64,000 bases of DNA, taken from assembly GCF_022647665.1 (NCBI RefSeq), contig NZ_CP071872.1, positions 6,820,001 through 6,884,000 of the forward strand, written 5' to 3'. A program made the translations under genes and the position numbers. Positions 1-8,741 of this stretch are shown piece by piece (within the stretch, counting starts at the first letter, position 1; the number at the start of each line of letters is the position of its first letter). The notes beneath the pieces were generated by a model. The model was not told the DNA's origin, ran no database searches, and saw only the letters and a program-made list of their open reading frames with translations. This stretch comes from Streptomyces formicae (GTDB lineage: Bacteria; Actinomycetota; Actinomycetes; Streptomycetales; Streptomycetaceae).

Positions 1-160
1 TCGGCACGTTGGTGGAGACTGCACAAAGCGCAGTTGGCAAGCGCCCGGGGTGCGTGATGCTCGTCACTGAGGTGGTGGCGCGGGTGGCTCGTTTTGGCGA
101 TCGGTGAGGCGCTCGGCGAGACTGTTGATTCCTGCCAAATCCCCGAGAGTGACGAGCAGC

Positions 161-1564
161 ATGCACGACGCACCGCCCCGCCCGACGGCCATCGGGGAAG
201 AACCCCTCTCCCACGGGCTCAAGCAGCGTCATCTCACGATGCTCGGCCTCGGCGGGGTGATCGGCGCCGGCCTCTTCGTCGGCTCCGGCGCCGGGATCGC
301 GGTCGCCGGGCCCGGGATCGTCGTGTCGTATCTGCTCGCGGGTGCGCTGGCGATGCTCGTGATGCGGATGCTCGGCGAGATGTCGGCGGCGATGCCCGCG
401 TCCGGGGCGTTCTCGGTGCACGCGGAGCGGGCGCTCGGCCGCTGGGCCGGGTTCAGCGTCGGCTGGCTGTACTGGTTCATGCTGGTGGTCGTGCTCGCGG
501 TGGAGGCGACGGGTGCGGCGACGATCGCCAACGGCTGGGTGCCGGGCGTGCCGCAGTGGACCTGGGTGCTGATCTTCATGGTGGTCTTCACCGCCGCCAA
601 CCTCGCCGCGGTCCGGAACTTCGGCGAGTTCGAGTTCTGGTTCGCCGCGCTGAAGGTCGGCGCGATCGTGCTCTTCCTCCTGCTGGGCGCGCTGGCAGTC
701 TTCGGGGTGCTCCCCGACACGGACCCGGTGGGCCTGGCGAACCTCACCGGGCAGGGCGGCTTCCTGCCGAACGGCTGGGCGGGCGTCGTCTCCGGTGTCC
801 TCGCCGTCGTCTTCGCCTTCGGCGGGCTGGAGGTCGTCACCATCGCGGCCGCCGAGTCCGACGACCCGGCCCGCGCGGTCGGGCGCGCGGTGCGCAGCGC
901 GGTGTGGCGCATCCTCCTCTTCTACGTCGGCTCGATGCTGGTCATCGTGACCGTGCTGCCGTGGACCGCCATGAAGCCCGGGCAGAGCCCGTACGTCGCC
1001 GTGCTCGACTCGATCGGCGTCCCGGCGGCCGGGCAGATCATGAACATCGTGGTGTTCGTGGCGCTCCTGTCCGCCCTCAACGCCAATCTGTACGGCTCCT
1101 CGCGCATGGTCTTCTCGCTCGCCGAGCGCCGCGAGGCGCCGGCCGGGCTGCTGGCCGTGTCACGCGGCGGGGTGCCGCGGCGGGCGGTCTTCGCCTCGGT
1201 GGCCTTCGGCTTCGTCTCCGTACTGCTCAATCTGAAGTGGCCGGACACCGTCTTCCTCTACATGCTCAACGCGGTCGGCGCGGTGCTGCTCTTCGTGTGG
1301 GCGCTCATCGCGGTGTCGCAGCTGCGGCTGCGGCGGCGCATCGAGCGCGAGGCACCGGAGAAGCTGACCCTGAAGATGTGGTGCTTCCCGTGGCTGACCT
1401 GGGTGGCGCTGGCCGGGATCGGGGCCGTGCTGGTGCTGATGCTGGGCGATGACGCGGCACGGCCGCAGGTACTGTGGTCGGCCGGTGCGACGGCCGCGGT
1501 GCTCCTGGTGGCCTGGCTCCGTGAGCTCCGTGAGCTCCGGGACGCGCGGGCGGGGCGTCGCTAG
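161..1564 (+). CDS. Amino-acid permease (APC superfamily, AAT type), paralogue 1
   Basis: A cytoplasmic-membrane amino-acid importer of 467 residues with about twelve hydrophobic segments. The N-terminal block HGLKQRH followed by GLGGVIGAGLFVGSG is the usual first-helix signature of the AAT family (GabP, AnsP, CycA relatives), and a conserved NFGEFEFWFAALKV segment follows the fourth helices. I placed the start at the ATG at 161 because the open frame further upstream carries an arginine-rich stretch unlike any permease; the ribosome site there is weak (GAGAGTGACGAG). The next gene is a close paralogue in the same direction, 115 bases away. The substrate cannot be read from sequence; GABA, asparagine or an aromatic or basic amino acid are all possible. 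Confidence 0.88.
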   Translation: MHDAPPRPTAIGEEPLSHGLKQRHLTMLGLGGVIGAGLFVGSGAGIAVAGPGIVVSYLLAGALAMLVMRMLGEMSAAMPASGAFSVHAERALGRWAGFSVGWLYWFMLVVVLAVEATGAATIANGWVPGVPQWTWVLIFMVVFTAANLAAVRNFGEFEFWFAALKVGAIVLFLLLGALAVFGVLPDTDPVGLANLTGQGGFLPNGWAGVVSGVLAVVFAFGGLEVVTIAAAESDDPARAVGRAVRSAVWRILLFYVGSMLVIVTVLPWTAMKPGQSPYVAVLDSIGVPAAGQIMNIVVFVALLSALNANLYGSSRMVFSLAERREAPAGLLAVSRGGVPRRAVFASVAFGFVSVLLNLKWPDTVFLYMLNAVGAVLLFVWALIAVSQLRLRRRIEREAPEKLTLKMWCFPWLTWVALAGIGAVLVLMLGDDAARPQVLWSAGATAAVLLVAWLRELRELRDARAGRR

Positions 1565-1679
1565 TCCTTCACAATGTGTGAGGATCTTGTCCGTATAGCG
1601 GTCACCGGTGCTCTGTGAGCGAGACGGCCCCCAGACTGGTGAGCCGTCCCCTGTCGTCCGCTCATGAACAGGCACCCCC

Positions 1680-3095
1680 ATGTCTCGGACCCCGGCGCCC
1701 GTGTCCGCGCCTGCCGACCCCCAGGTCGGCGCCCCGGCCGACACCGCGCTCGTCCACGGCCTCAAGCAGCGCCATCTTTCGATGATCGCCCTCGGCGGGG
1801 TGATCGGTGCCGGCCTCTTCGTCGGCTCGGGCGCCGGTATCGCCGCCGCCGGCCCGTCGATCGTCATCGCCTACGCGATCTCCGGCCTGCTCGTCATGCT
1901 CGTGATGCGCATGCTCGGCGAGATGTCGGCGGCGAATCCCGCGTCCGGCTCGTTCTCCGTCCACGCCGAGCGGGCCATCGGCCCCTGGGCGGGGTTCACG
2001 GCGGGCTGGGCGTTCTGGTTCCTGCTCTGCGTGGCCGTCGGCCTGGAGGGCATCGGCGCCGCGAAGATCGTCACCGGCTGGCTGCCGGGCACGCCCGAGT
2101 GGGCCTGGGTGGCCCTGTTCATGCTGGTGTTCTGCGGCACGAACCTGGCGGCCGTGAAGAACTTCGGCGAGTTCGAGTTCTGGTTCGCGGCACTGAAGGT
2201 CGGTGCGATCGTCCTCTTCCTGGGCCTCGGCGTCCTCGCGATCACGGGCGTCCTGCCCGGGACCGACGCCCCCGGCACGGCGAACCTCACGGGCGACGGA
2301 GGGTTCCTGCCCAACGGCGCGGAGGGCCTCGTCGTCGGACTGCTCGCCTCCGTCTTCGCCTACGGCGGCCTGGAGACGGTCACCATCGCCGCGGCCGAGT
2401 CCGAGCACCCGGTCCAGGGTGTCGCGAAGGCCGTCCGCACGGCGATGTGGCGCATCGCCCTCTTCTACGTCGGCTCGATGGCGGTCATCGTCACGCTCGT
2501 CCCCTGGGACGACAAGGCGGTCGTCGAGAAGGGTCCGTACGTCGCGACCCTCGACCACCTGGGCATCCCGGCCGCCGGACAGATCATGAACGTCGTCGTG
2601 CTGGTCGCCCTCCTCTCCGCGATGAACGCGAACATCTACGGCGCCTCCCGCATGGCCTGCTCCCTCGTCGCCCGCGACCAGGGCCCGAAGGTGCTCGGGA
2701 AGATCTCCGGCGGGGTGCCGCGGGTGGCCGTGCTGACCTCGTGCGTCTTCGGCTTCGCCTGCGTGATGCTGAGCTACTGGCGGCCGGACGACGTCTTCAT
2801 GTGGCTGCTCAACATGATCGGCGCGATCATCCTGGTGGTCTGGTTCTTCATCGCCGTCTCGCAGTTGCTGCTGCGCCGGCGCACGGAGCGCGAGGCTCCG
2901 GAGAAGCTCGTCGTGCGGATGTGGGCGTACCCGTATCTGACGTGGGTGGCGCTGGCCGGGATGGCGGCGGTGTTCGCGCTGATGGCGCAGGACGCGGGGA
3001 CACGGACGCAGCTGTACTACACGGGCGGGCTGACCGTGGCGCTGGCGGTCGCCGGCGTGATCAGGCAGCGGCTGGCGCGGGGCGCGTCGGCGTAG
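1680..3095 (+). CDS. Amino-acid permease (APC superfamily, AAT type), paralogue 2
   Basis: A 471-residue membrane transporter, very like its upstream neighbour over the whole length: it shares HGLKQRHL, GGVIGAGLFVGSGAGIA, LVMRMLGEMSAA, NFGEFEFWFAALKVGAIVLF and the closing ER-EAPEKL block after the last helices. Differences sit mainly in the central helices that line the substrate site, so the pair probably differ in substrate rather than being redundant. The predicted start ATG at 1680 follows a short intergenic region. A strong hairpin terminator lies just after the stop. The pair looks like a local tandem duplication that has diverged. Function as an amino acid/proton symporter is family knowledge; the specific substrate is unknown. 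Confidence 0.88.
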   Translation: MSRTPAPVSAPADPQVGAPADTALVHGLKQRHLSMIALGGVIGAGLFVGSGAGIAAAGPSIVIAYAISGLLVMLVMRMLGEMSAANPASGSFSVHAERAIGPWAGFTAGWAFWFLLCVAVGLEGIGAAKIVTGWLPGTPEWAWVALFMLVFCGTNLAAVKNFGEFEFWFAALKVGAIVLFLGLGVLAITGVLPGTDAPGTANLTGDGGFLPNGAEGLVVGLLASVFAYGGLETVTIAAAESEHPVQGVAKAVRTAMWRIALFYVGSMAVIVTLVPWDDKAVVEKGPYVATLDHLGIPAAGQIMNVVVLVALLSAMNANIYGASRMACSLVARDQGPKVLGKISGGVPRVAVLTSCVFGFACVMLSYWRPDDVFMWLLNMIGAIILVVWFFIAVSQLLLRRRTEREAPEKLVVRMWAYPYLTWVALAGMAAVFALMAQDAGTRTQLYYTGGLTVALAVAGVIRQRLARGASA

Positions 3096-3126
3096 GCGCC
3101 GCCGCCCACACAGCACAGCACACAGA

Positions 3127-3165
3127 CACAGGACCCCCGGGCCGCGACGGCCCGGGGGTCCTGTG
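3127..3165 (+). terminator. Intrinsic terminator after the permease pair
   Basis: A perfect 17-bp inverted repeat (arm CACAGGACCCCCGGGCC) with a five-base loop lies 31 bases after the permease stop. There is no U-tract, as is usual for streptomycete terminators. It insulates the permeases from sodF downstream. Confidence 0.85.
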
Positions 3166-3213
3166 CGTGTCCAGGGCTGATCACCATCGAGCCTTCCTGC
3201 TGGTAACCTGCAC

Positions 3214-3230
3214 TTGCGAATAACTTGCAA
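3214..3230 (+). promoter_or_regulatory. Candidate Nur (nickel regulator) operator before sodF
   Basis: The sequence TTGCGA-ATAAC-TTGCAA matches the published Streptomyces Nur box form tTGCaa-N5-ttGCAA with one deviation. It lies 39 to 55 bases before the sodF start codon, and a possible -10 element TAACTT (3221-3226) sits inside it, so bound nickel-Nur would block transcription. In S. coelicolor nickel-bound Nur represses sodF so that the nickel enzyme SodN is used instead. Binding here is inferred. Confidence 0.72.
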
Positions 3231-3268
3231 TAAGCAGTGGGCGACAAAGCAGTGAGAGGGCCCCGGAC

Positions 3269-3904
3269 ATGGCCATGTACACGCTTCCTGAACTTCCGTA
3301 CGACTACGCGGCGCTCCAACCGGTCATCGACCCGCAGATCGTCGAGCTGCACCACGACAAGCACCACGCCGCCTACGTCAAGGGCGCCAACGACACGCTG
3401 GAGCAGCTTGCGGAGGCTCGTGACAAGGACCAGTGGGGGGCGATCAACGGGCTGGAGAAGAACCTCGCGTTCCATCTCTCCGGGCACATCCTGCACAGCA
3501 TCTACTGGCACAACATGACCGGCGACGGCGGCGGCGAGCCGCTGGAGAAGGACGGCGTCGGCGAGCTCGCGGACGCGATCGCCGAGTCGTTCGGCTCGTT
3601 CGAGAAGTTCAGGACGCAGCTCACCAAGGCGGCCGCGACCACCCAGGGCTCGGGCTGGGGCGTGCTCGCGTACGAGCCGGTCAGCGGGCGGCTGATCGTC
3701 GAGCAGGTCTACGACCACCAGGGCAACGTCGGCCAGGGGTCCGTCCCGATCCTGGTCTTCGACGCCTGGGAGCACGCCTTCTATCTCCAGTACAAGAACC
3801 AGAAGGTGGACTTCATCGAGGCCATGTGGCAGGTCGTCAACTGGCAGGACGTGGCGAAGCGTTACGCCGACGCCAAGGAGCGCACCCCGCTCATCGCCCC
3901 CTGA
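3269..3904 (+). CDS. sodF: Iron superoxide dismutase (Fe/Mn family)
   Basis: This 211-residue cytoplasmic enzyme converts superoxide to hydrogen peroxide and oxygen. The expected four metal ligands are visible: H28 in ELHHDKHH, H76 in HSIYW, and D165 and H169 in DAWEHAFY, the family signature. It begins with the typical YTLPELPYDY. The ATG at 3269 follows AGAGGG at a workable distance; an ATG two codons later is an alternative. The gene stands alone between two strong terminators and has a Nur-type operator in its leader, which argues for the nickel-repressed iron enzyme of Streptomyces (sodF) rather than a manganese form. In S. coelicolor the mRNA is also targeted by a small RNA from the sodN 3' UTR; I cannot test that here because sodN is not in the window. 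Confidence 0.95.
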   Translation: MAMYTLPELPYDYAALQPVIDPQIVELHHDKHHAAYVKGANDTLEQLAEARDKDQWGAINGLEKNLAFHLSGHILHSIYWHNMTGDGGGEPLEKDGVGELADAIAESFGSFEKFRTQLTKAAATTQGSGWGVLAYEPVSGRLIVEQVYDHQGNVGQGSVPILVFDAWEHAFYLQYKNQKVDFIEAMWQVVNWQDVAKRYADAKERTPLIAP

Positions 3905-3973
3905 CGAGGCGCCGGCGGCACAGTCGTCCTGCTCGTGATCGTCTTCTCACCCTTCACGTGCAGGCGGATGAAA

Positions 3974-4040
3974 GAAGGGCCCCCGCGAGTGGGGCACCTC
4001 CCAGGCGCAGCTCTGGGGGAGCGACTCGCGGGGGCCCTTC
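3974..4040. terminator. Bidirectional terminator with nested hairpin between sodF and the DsbA-fold gene
   Basis: Two perfect 17-bp arms (3974-3990 GAAGGGCCCCCGCGAGT and its complement at 4024-4040) enclose 33 bases that can themselves fold (ACCTCCCAG ... CTGGGGGAG). It sits between two convergent genes and so can serve both. The inner GGGGCACCTCCCAG ... CTGGGGGAG core resembles a hairpin that I recall recurring in streptomycete intergenic regions. Confidence 0.85.
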
Positions 4041-4138
4041 GTCGTTGACGCTTCAGTGTTCTCCGCGGCAGCGGAGATGATCCGTCGGGCCCCTTCGTGC
4101 GCGTGCGATGGATGTCCTGCTCCCGCGCATGCGGGGAT

Positions 4139-4777
4139 CTACTCGAAGCTCGGCCCGACCGTCCGCGTGCGCTTGATCTCGTAGAAGCCCGGGATCGACG
4201 CCACCATCAGCGTGCCGTCCCACAGCTTCGCCGCCTCCTCGCCCCGGGGCGCCGGGGTGACGACCGGGCCGAAGAAGGCGATCTGCTCGCCGTCGTCGCC
4301 GGGCACCGCGATGACCGGCGTGCCGACCTCCTGGCCGACCTTGGAGATGCCCTCCTCGTGGGAGGCGCGCAGCTCGATGTCGTACGCGTCCGATTCGGCG
4401 TACTCCGCGAGCTCCGCCGGGAGCCCCACCGCGGCCAGGGCCTCCAGGGTCACCTCGGGGGTGGCTCCGCGGCCCTCGTTGTGGATACGGGTGCCGAGCT
4501 CGGTGTAGAGCCGGCCGACGACCTCCTCGCCGTGCTTCACCCGGGCCGCCGTGACGACACGGACCGGCCCCCAGGCGTTCTTCATCGCTTCGCGGTACTC
4601 ATCGGGCAGCTCGTCCAGCCTGTCCTCGTTGAGCACCGCCAGGCTCATGACGTGCCAGCGGACGTCCACCGGGCGGACCTTCTCCACTTCGAGCATCCAG
4701 CGTGAGGTCATCCAGGCCCACGGACACAGCGGGTCGAACCAGAAGTCGGCGGGGATCCTGGCCTCGGTCTCGGACAT
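4139..4777 (-). CDS. DsbA-fold oxidoreductase, Rv2466c-like (mycothiol-dependent nitroreductase family)
   Basis: A 212-residue cytoplasmic thioredoxin-fold protein. The N-terminal FWFDPLCPWAWMTSRW block and the cis-proline segment GTPVIAV fit the DsbA/FrnE-like family that includes mycobacterial Rv2466c, a mycothiol-dependent reductase. The first cysteine is C18; the position of the second cysteine of the usual CPWC motif is alanine here (CPWA), so a monothiol mechanism with mycothiol is likely. There is no signal peptide, which fits a cytoplasmic mycothiol partner. It is convergent with sodF and divergent from the first M1 aminopeptidase, 136 bases apart. The physiological substrate is unknown. 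Confidence 0.82.
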   Translation of the reverse strand: MSETEARIPADFWFDPLCPWAWMTSRWMLEVEKVRPVDVRWHVMSLAVLNEDRLDELPDEYREAMKNAWGPVRVVTAARVKHGEEVVGRLYTELGTRIHNEGRGATPEVTLEALAAVGLPAELAEYAESDAYDIELRASHEEGISKVGQEVGTPVIAVPGDDGEQIAFFGPVVTPAPRGEEAAKLWDGTLMVASIPGFYEIKRTRTVGPSFE

Positions 4778-4913
4778 GTCTCTCCTCGTATGGCTCCGGC
4801 GGAATGCGCACCTGCCCGCCCAACACCACCGGCCGCTTCCGGCATTCCCCGATGTCCGAGGTCAGCAGCGCGTGCGAGGATCGGTGCTGTTCGAACGACA
4901 CGAAGGAGTGGCC

Positions 4914-7511
4914 GTGCCCGGAGAGAATCTGTCCCGCGACGAGGCCCGCGAGCGGGCCGCGCTGCTGACCGTAGACGGGTACGAGGTCTTCCTCGACGTG
5001 CGTTCGGCCACCGCGGAGGGCACGGACGGCCCGGAGCCGCGGACGTTCCGTTCGGTGACGACGATCCGCTTCCGGGCCTCCGAGCCCGGCGCCGCCACCT
5101 TCGCCGATCTCGTCGCACCGTCCGTCACCGCCGTCACCCTCAACGGCGAGGAGCTGGACCCGGCCGCCGTCTTCGACGGCTCCCGGATCACGCTGCCCGC
5201 GCTCCGCGCCGAGAACGTGCTGGTCGTGGACGCCCAGTGCGCGTACAGCCGGACCGGCGAGGGCCTGCACCGCTTCGTCGACCCGGAGGACGGCGAGGTC
5301 TACCTCTACACGCAGTACGAGCCGGCCGACGCGCGCCGCGTCTTCGCCGACTTCGAGCAGCCGGATCTCAAGGCGCCCTTCCGCTTCGAGGTGGCCGCAC
5401 CCGAGGGCTGGACCGTCTGGAGCAACGGGACGGAGGAGTCGCGGGACGGGGAGACCTGGCGCTTCGCGGAGACGAAGCCGATCTCCACATACATCACGGC
5501 GGTCGTCGCCGGGCCGTACCACCACGAGACGGACCTCTACACACGCACGTCCGACGGGGGCACCTCCGGGGCCGAAGGCTCCGGGGCAGGGACGACGCTG
5601 GAGATCCCGCTCGGCGCGATGTGCCGCAAGAGCCTGGCCAAGCACTTCGACGCGGACGACATCTTCCTCGTCACCAAGCAGGGCCTGGACTTCTTCCACA
5701 ACCACTTCGACTACCCGTACCCCTTCGGGAAGTACGACCAGGCGTTCGTGCCGGAGTACAACATCGGCGCGATGGAGAACCCCGGATGCGTGACCTTCCG
5801 GGAGGAGTTCGTCTTCCGCGGGAAGGTGACGCAGGCGTCGTACGAGCGGCGTGCGAACGTCATCCTGCACGAGATGGCGCACATGTGGTTCGGCGACCTG
5901 GTCACCATGCAGTGGTGGGACGACCTGTGGCTGAAGGAGTCCTTCGCCGACTTCATGGGGTCCTTCTCGATGGTGGAGGCGACCCGCTTCCGCGACGGCT
6001 GGGTGACCTTCGCGAACAGCCGCAAGTCCTGGGCCTACCGGGCCGACCAGCTGCCCTCCACCCATCCGGTCACGGCGGACATCCGCGATCTGGAGGACGC
6101 GAAGCTCAACTTCGACGGCATCACGTACGCCAAGGGCGCGTCGGTGCTCAAGCAGCTGGTGGCCTACGCGGGGCGGGACGCCTTCCTGGAGGGCGCGCGG
6201 CGGTACTTCAAGCGGCACGCGTACGGCAACACCCGGCTGGGCGATCTGCTGGAGGTGCTGGAGGAGACGTCCGGGCGGGACATGGCCGCGTGGTCGCGGT
6301 CGTGGCTGGAGACGGCGGGCGTCAACTCCCTGACGCCGGTGGTGACGTACGACGCCGCCGGCCGGATCACCGAGCTTGCCGTGGTCCAGGACGGGGAGGT
6401 CCTGCGGCCGCACCGGGCCGCGGTCGGGCTGTACCGGCACGAGGGCGCGGACCTGGTGCGGTACGCCCGCGCCGAGGTGGACGTCGTCGGGGCGAGGACG
6501 GTCGTCGGCGAGCTGGCGGGGGCCGAGCGGCCCGCGCTGGTGCTCGTCAACGACGACGACCTGACGTACTGCAAGATCCGCTTCGACGAGGGCTCGCTGG
6601 AGACGCTGCGCTCGCATCTTGGGGCGGTGACGGATCCGCTGGCGCGGGCGCTGTGCTGGTCGGCGCTGTGGAACCTGACACGCGACGCGCTGATGCCGGC
6701 CCGCGACTTCGTCGCGCTCGTCCAGGACTTCGCCGGGCGCGAGTCGGACATCGGCGTGCTCCAGATGGTGCACGCGTGGGCGCACACGGCGCTCGTCCAC
6801 TACGCGGCGCCCGAGTGGCGCGAGGAGGGCGAGCGGCTGCTGTCCGCGTGCGCGCTGCGCGAGCTGCGGAGGGCGGAGCCGGGCAGCGAGCACCAGCTGA
6901 CCTGGGCGCGGTTCTTCGCGGCGGCCGCGGCGACGGACGCGGACTTCCAGCTGCTGCGGGGGCTGCTCGACGGCACGGCGAAGATCGACGGCCTCGATGT
7001 CGACCAGGAGCTGCGCTGGGCGTTCCTGGAGCCACTCGCCGCACAGGGACTGGCGGACGAGAAGGCGATCGGGGACGAGCTGGCGCGGGACGACACCGCG
7101 TCCGGCAAGCGGTACCAGGTGCGCTGTCTGGCGGCGCGGCCTTCTGCGGCGGTCAAGGACCAGGCGTGGGCGCAGGTGGTGGAGTCCGACGCCCTGTCGA
7201 ACGCGCTGGTGACGGCGACGATCTCGGGCTTCGTCCAGGCGTCGCAGCGGGAGCTGATCGTGCCGTACACGGAGAAGTACTTCACGGCGGTCGAACGGGT
7301 GTGGGCGGAGCGGTCCATCCAGATCGGGATGGACGTCGTGCGGGGCCTCTTCCCGGCCCTCCAGGACGACCCGGCCACGCTGGAGGCGACGGACGCGTGG
7401 CTGACGTCCCATGCCTCGGCGCCGCCCGCACTGCGGCGTCTGGTGCTGGAATCGCGGGACGACCTGGCCCGGGCCCTGCGCGCCCAGGCGTGCGACGCAC
7501 AGCACGCCTGA
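4914..7511 (+). CDS. pepN: Aminopeptidase N, M1 family, paralogue 1
   Basis: An 865-residue cytoplasmic zinc exopeptidase that removes N-terminal residues from peptides. The exopeptidase motif GAMEN is at 285-289, the zinc site HEMAH at 319-323 with the third ligand E342 in the WLKESFADF segment, and a long helical ERAP1-like C-terminal domain follows. I chose the GTG at 4914 because AAGGAG sits five bases before it and the resulting N terminus (PGENLSRDEAR) matches the second copy in this window (PGTNLTREEAQ). A same-frame extension back to 4551 is antisense to the neighbouring gene and is not credible. A second, very similar pepN lies at 16162. Relative to that copy the GAMEN motif is followed by PG rather than AG, and there is a glycine/serine-rich insert near residue 215. 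Confidence 0.93.
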   Translation: MPGENLSRDEARERAALLTVDGYEVFLDVRSATAEGTDGPEPRTFRSVTTIRFRASEPGAATFADLVAPSVTAVTLNGEELDPAAVFDGSRITLPALRAENVLVVDAQCAYSRTGEGLHRFVDPEDGEVYLYTQYEPADARRVFADFEQPDLKAPFRFEVAAPEGWTVWSNGTEESRDGETWRFAETKPISTYITAVVAGPYHHETDLYTRTSDGGTSGAEGSGAGTTLEIPLGAMCRKSLAKHFDADDIFLVTKQGLDFFHNHFDYPYPFGKYDQAFVPEYNIGAMENPGCVTFREEFVFRGKVTQASYERRANVILHEMAHMWFGDLVTMQWWDDLWLKESFADFMGSFSMVEATRFRDGWVTFANSRKSWAYRADQLPSTHPVTADIRDLEDAKLNFDGITYAKGASVLKQLVAYAGRDAFLEGARRYFKRHAYGNTRLGDLLEVLEETSGRDMAAWSRSWLETAGVNSLTPVVTYDAAGRITELAVVQDGEVLRPHRAAVGLYRHEGADLVRYARAEVDVVGARTVVGELAGAERPALVLVNDDDLTYCKIRFDEGSLETLRSHLGAVTDPLARALCWSALWNLTRDALMPARDFVALVQDFAGRESDIGVLQMVHAWAHTALVHYAAPEWREEGERLLSACALRELRRAEPGSEHQLTWARFFAAAAATDADFQLLRGLLDGTAKIDGLDVDQELRWAFLEPLAAQGLADEKAIGDELARDDTASGKRYQVRCLAARPSAAVKDQAWAQVVESDALSNALVTATISGFVQASQRELIVPYTEKYFTAVERVWAERSIQIGMDVVRGLFPALQDDPATLEATDAWLTSHASAPPALRRLVLESRDDLARALRAQACDAQHA

Positions 7512-7643
7512 CGGGAGGGGCGGGCGGGATCCCGCGGTTGATCGGCAGTCGAACGTCCGTACTTTAGGACGGTGATGTCCGGAATTGTCGACGGCTGTGT
7601 AACAGCGGTTAGCGAGCCCGGGGCACACGGGAATTGGCGGGTC

Positions 7644-8726
7644 ATGAACCACAACACGCCTCTCTCCCCCCGGCCCTTGAGCCACCTCTCCGACGTCCGC
7701 AGCCGCGTCCTCACCACCGCCCAGCTGCGCGACCACGGCGTCCCCGCGAGCAAGGCCGCCGAGCAGTGCAGGCCCGGCGGCCCGTGGCAGCAGGTGCTGC
7801 CGGGGGTCTACGTGCTGCACCCGGGGCCGCCCACCAGCGAGGAGCGGCTGCACGCCGTGCTGCTGTACGCGGGCCGGCCCGCCGGGCGGGGCGCTGAGAC
7901 CGGCGAGGCCGCCGCCGTGGCCGGCCGGAGCGGCGAACCCGCTGAGGCGATGATCACCGGGCTCGCCGCCCTCGCGCTGCACCGCTTCGCGTCCGCGCCG
8001 CCGCTCCTGTCGCTCGACCGGATCGACGTCCTCGTACCTCGCACCCGGCGGCTGCGGTCGGCCGGGTGCGCCCGGTTGATCAGGACGCACACGCCGCCGA
8101 GACCGCAAGAGGTGACGGGACTGCCCGTCGCGCCGGTGGCCCGCGCCCTCGCGGACGCCGTCGCGAGGCTGTCCGACGCCGGTTCGGTGCGCCGGCTGCT
8201 CACCGAGGCGGTCCGCGGCGGCCACTGCGAACCCGGGGCGGTGCTCAGGGAGTTGAACCGCGCCCGGCTGCTCTCGCGCCCCCACGTGGTGGACGCCGTT
8301 GACTCACTGCTCGCCGAGGGCCGGGCCCTGGCCGAGGACCGGCTGTACGACCTGGTGCGGATGTACGGGCTGCCCGAGCCGCTGTGGAACGTCGATCTGC
8401 GCCTGCCCGGCGGCCCTCACCTGGGCGGCGTGGACGCGTACTGGCCCGAGCAGGCCGTCGCCGTCGAGCTCGACACACGCGCCCCGCGCCCCGGCGGACA
8501 CGGCCGGCACCGCGGAGAGGGCGACCAGGGCGAGGGACCCGATCCCGAGTGGGCCGAGTACAGCCGCAAGCGCGAGCACCTGGAGCGGCTCGGCATCACG
8601 GTCGTGCACATCACCCCGAAGAAGCTGCGGGACACCCCCGTCCAGCAGGCGATGGTGATCCGTACGGCTCTGATGGCGGCGTCGGACCGGGACCCCGCCG
8701 CCTACGTGGTCGTCCTTCCCCGCTAG
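7644..8726 (+). CDS. AbiEi-like N-terminal domain plus DUF559-like nuclease-fold protein
   Basis: A 360-residue protein of uncertain role. Residues 10-60 (VRSRVLTTAQLRDHGV ... WQQVLPGVYVL) resemble the winged-helix N-terminal domain found in AbiEi-type antitoxins and many actinobacterial regulators. The C-terminal part, VDAYWPEQAVAVELD followed by YSRKREHLERLGITVVHIT, has the look of the DUF559/Vsr-like restriction-endonuclease fold, with the acidic pair in AVELD and a downstream lysine. I placed the start at ATG 7644; an upstream ATG at 7572 would add an unconserved leader. No toxin partner is adjacent, so the toxin-antitoxin label that databases often give this family is doubtful. It ends 15 bases before the convergent DD-peptidase-like gene. 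Confidence 0.6.
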   Translation: MNHNTPLSPRPLSHLSDVRSRVLTTAQLRDHGVPASKAAEQCRPGGPWQQVLPGVYVLHPGPPTSEERLHAVLLYAGRPAGRGAETGEAAAVAGRSGEPAEAMITGLAALALHRFASAPPLLSLDRIDVLVPRTRRLRSAGCARLIRTHTPPRPQEVTGLPVAPVARALADAVARLSDAGSVRRLLTEAVRGGHCEPGAVLRELNRARLLSRPHVVDAVDSLLAEGRALAEDRLYDLVRMYGLPEPLWNVDLRLPGGPHLGGVDAYWPEQAVAVELDTRAPRPGGHGRHRGEGDQGEGPDPEWAEYSRKREHLERLGITVVHITPKKLRDTPVQQAMVIRTALMAASDRDPAAYVVVLPR

Positions 8727-8741
8727 GGGGTGTCGTTCGGA

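Noticed and set aside
1662..3230. Long minus-strand open frames opposite the permeases and many other genes, up to 1228 codons
   Set aside because: They lie fully opposite well-supported genes, have arginine/proline/histidine-rich nonsense composition and no domains, which is the normal shadow effect of third-position G/C bias.
7644..8726. A type IV toxin-antitoxin system suggested by the AbiEi-like domain
   Set aside because: No AbiEii nucleotidyltransferase toxin gene is adjacent on either side.
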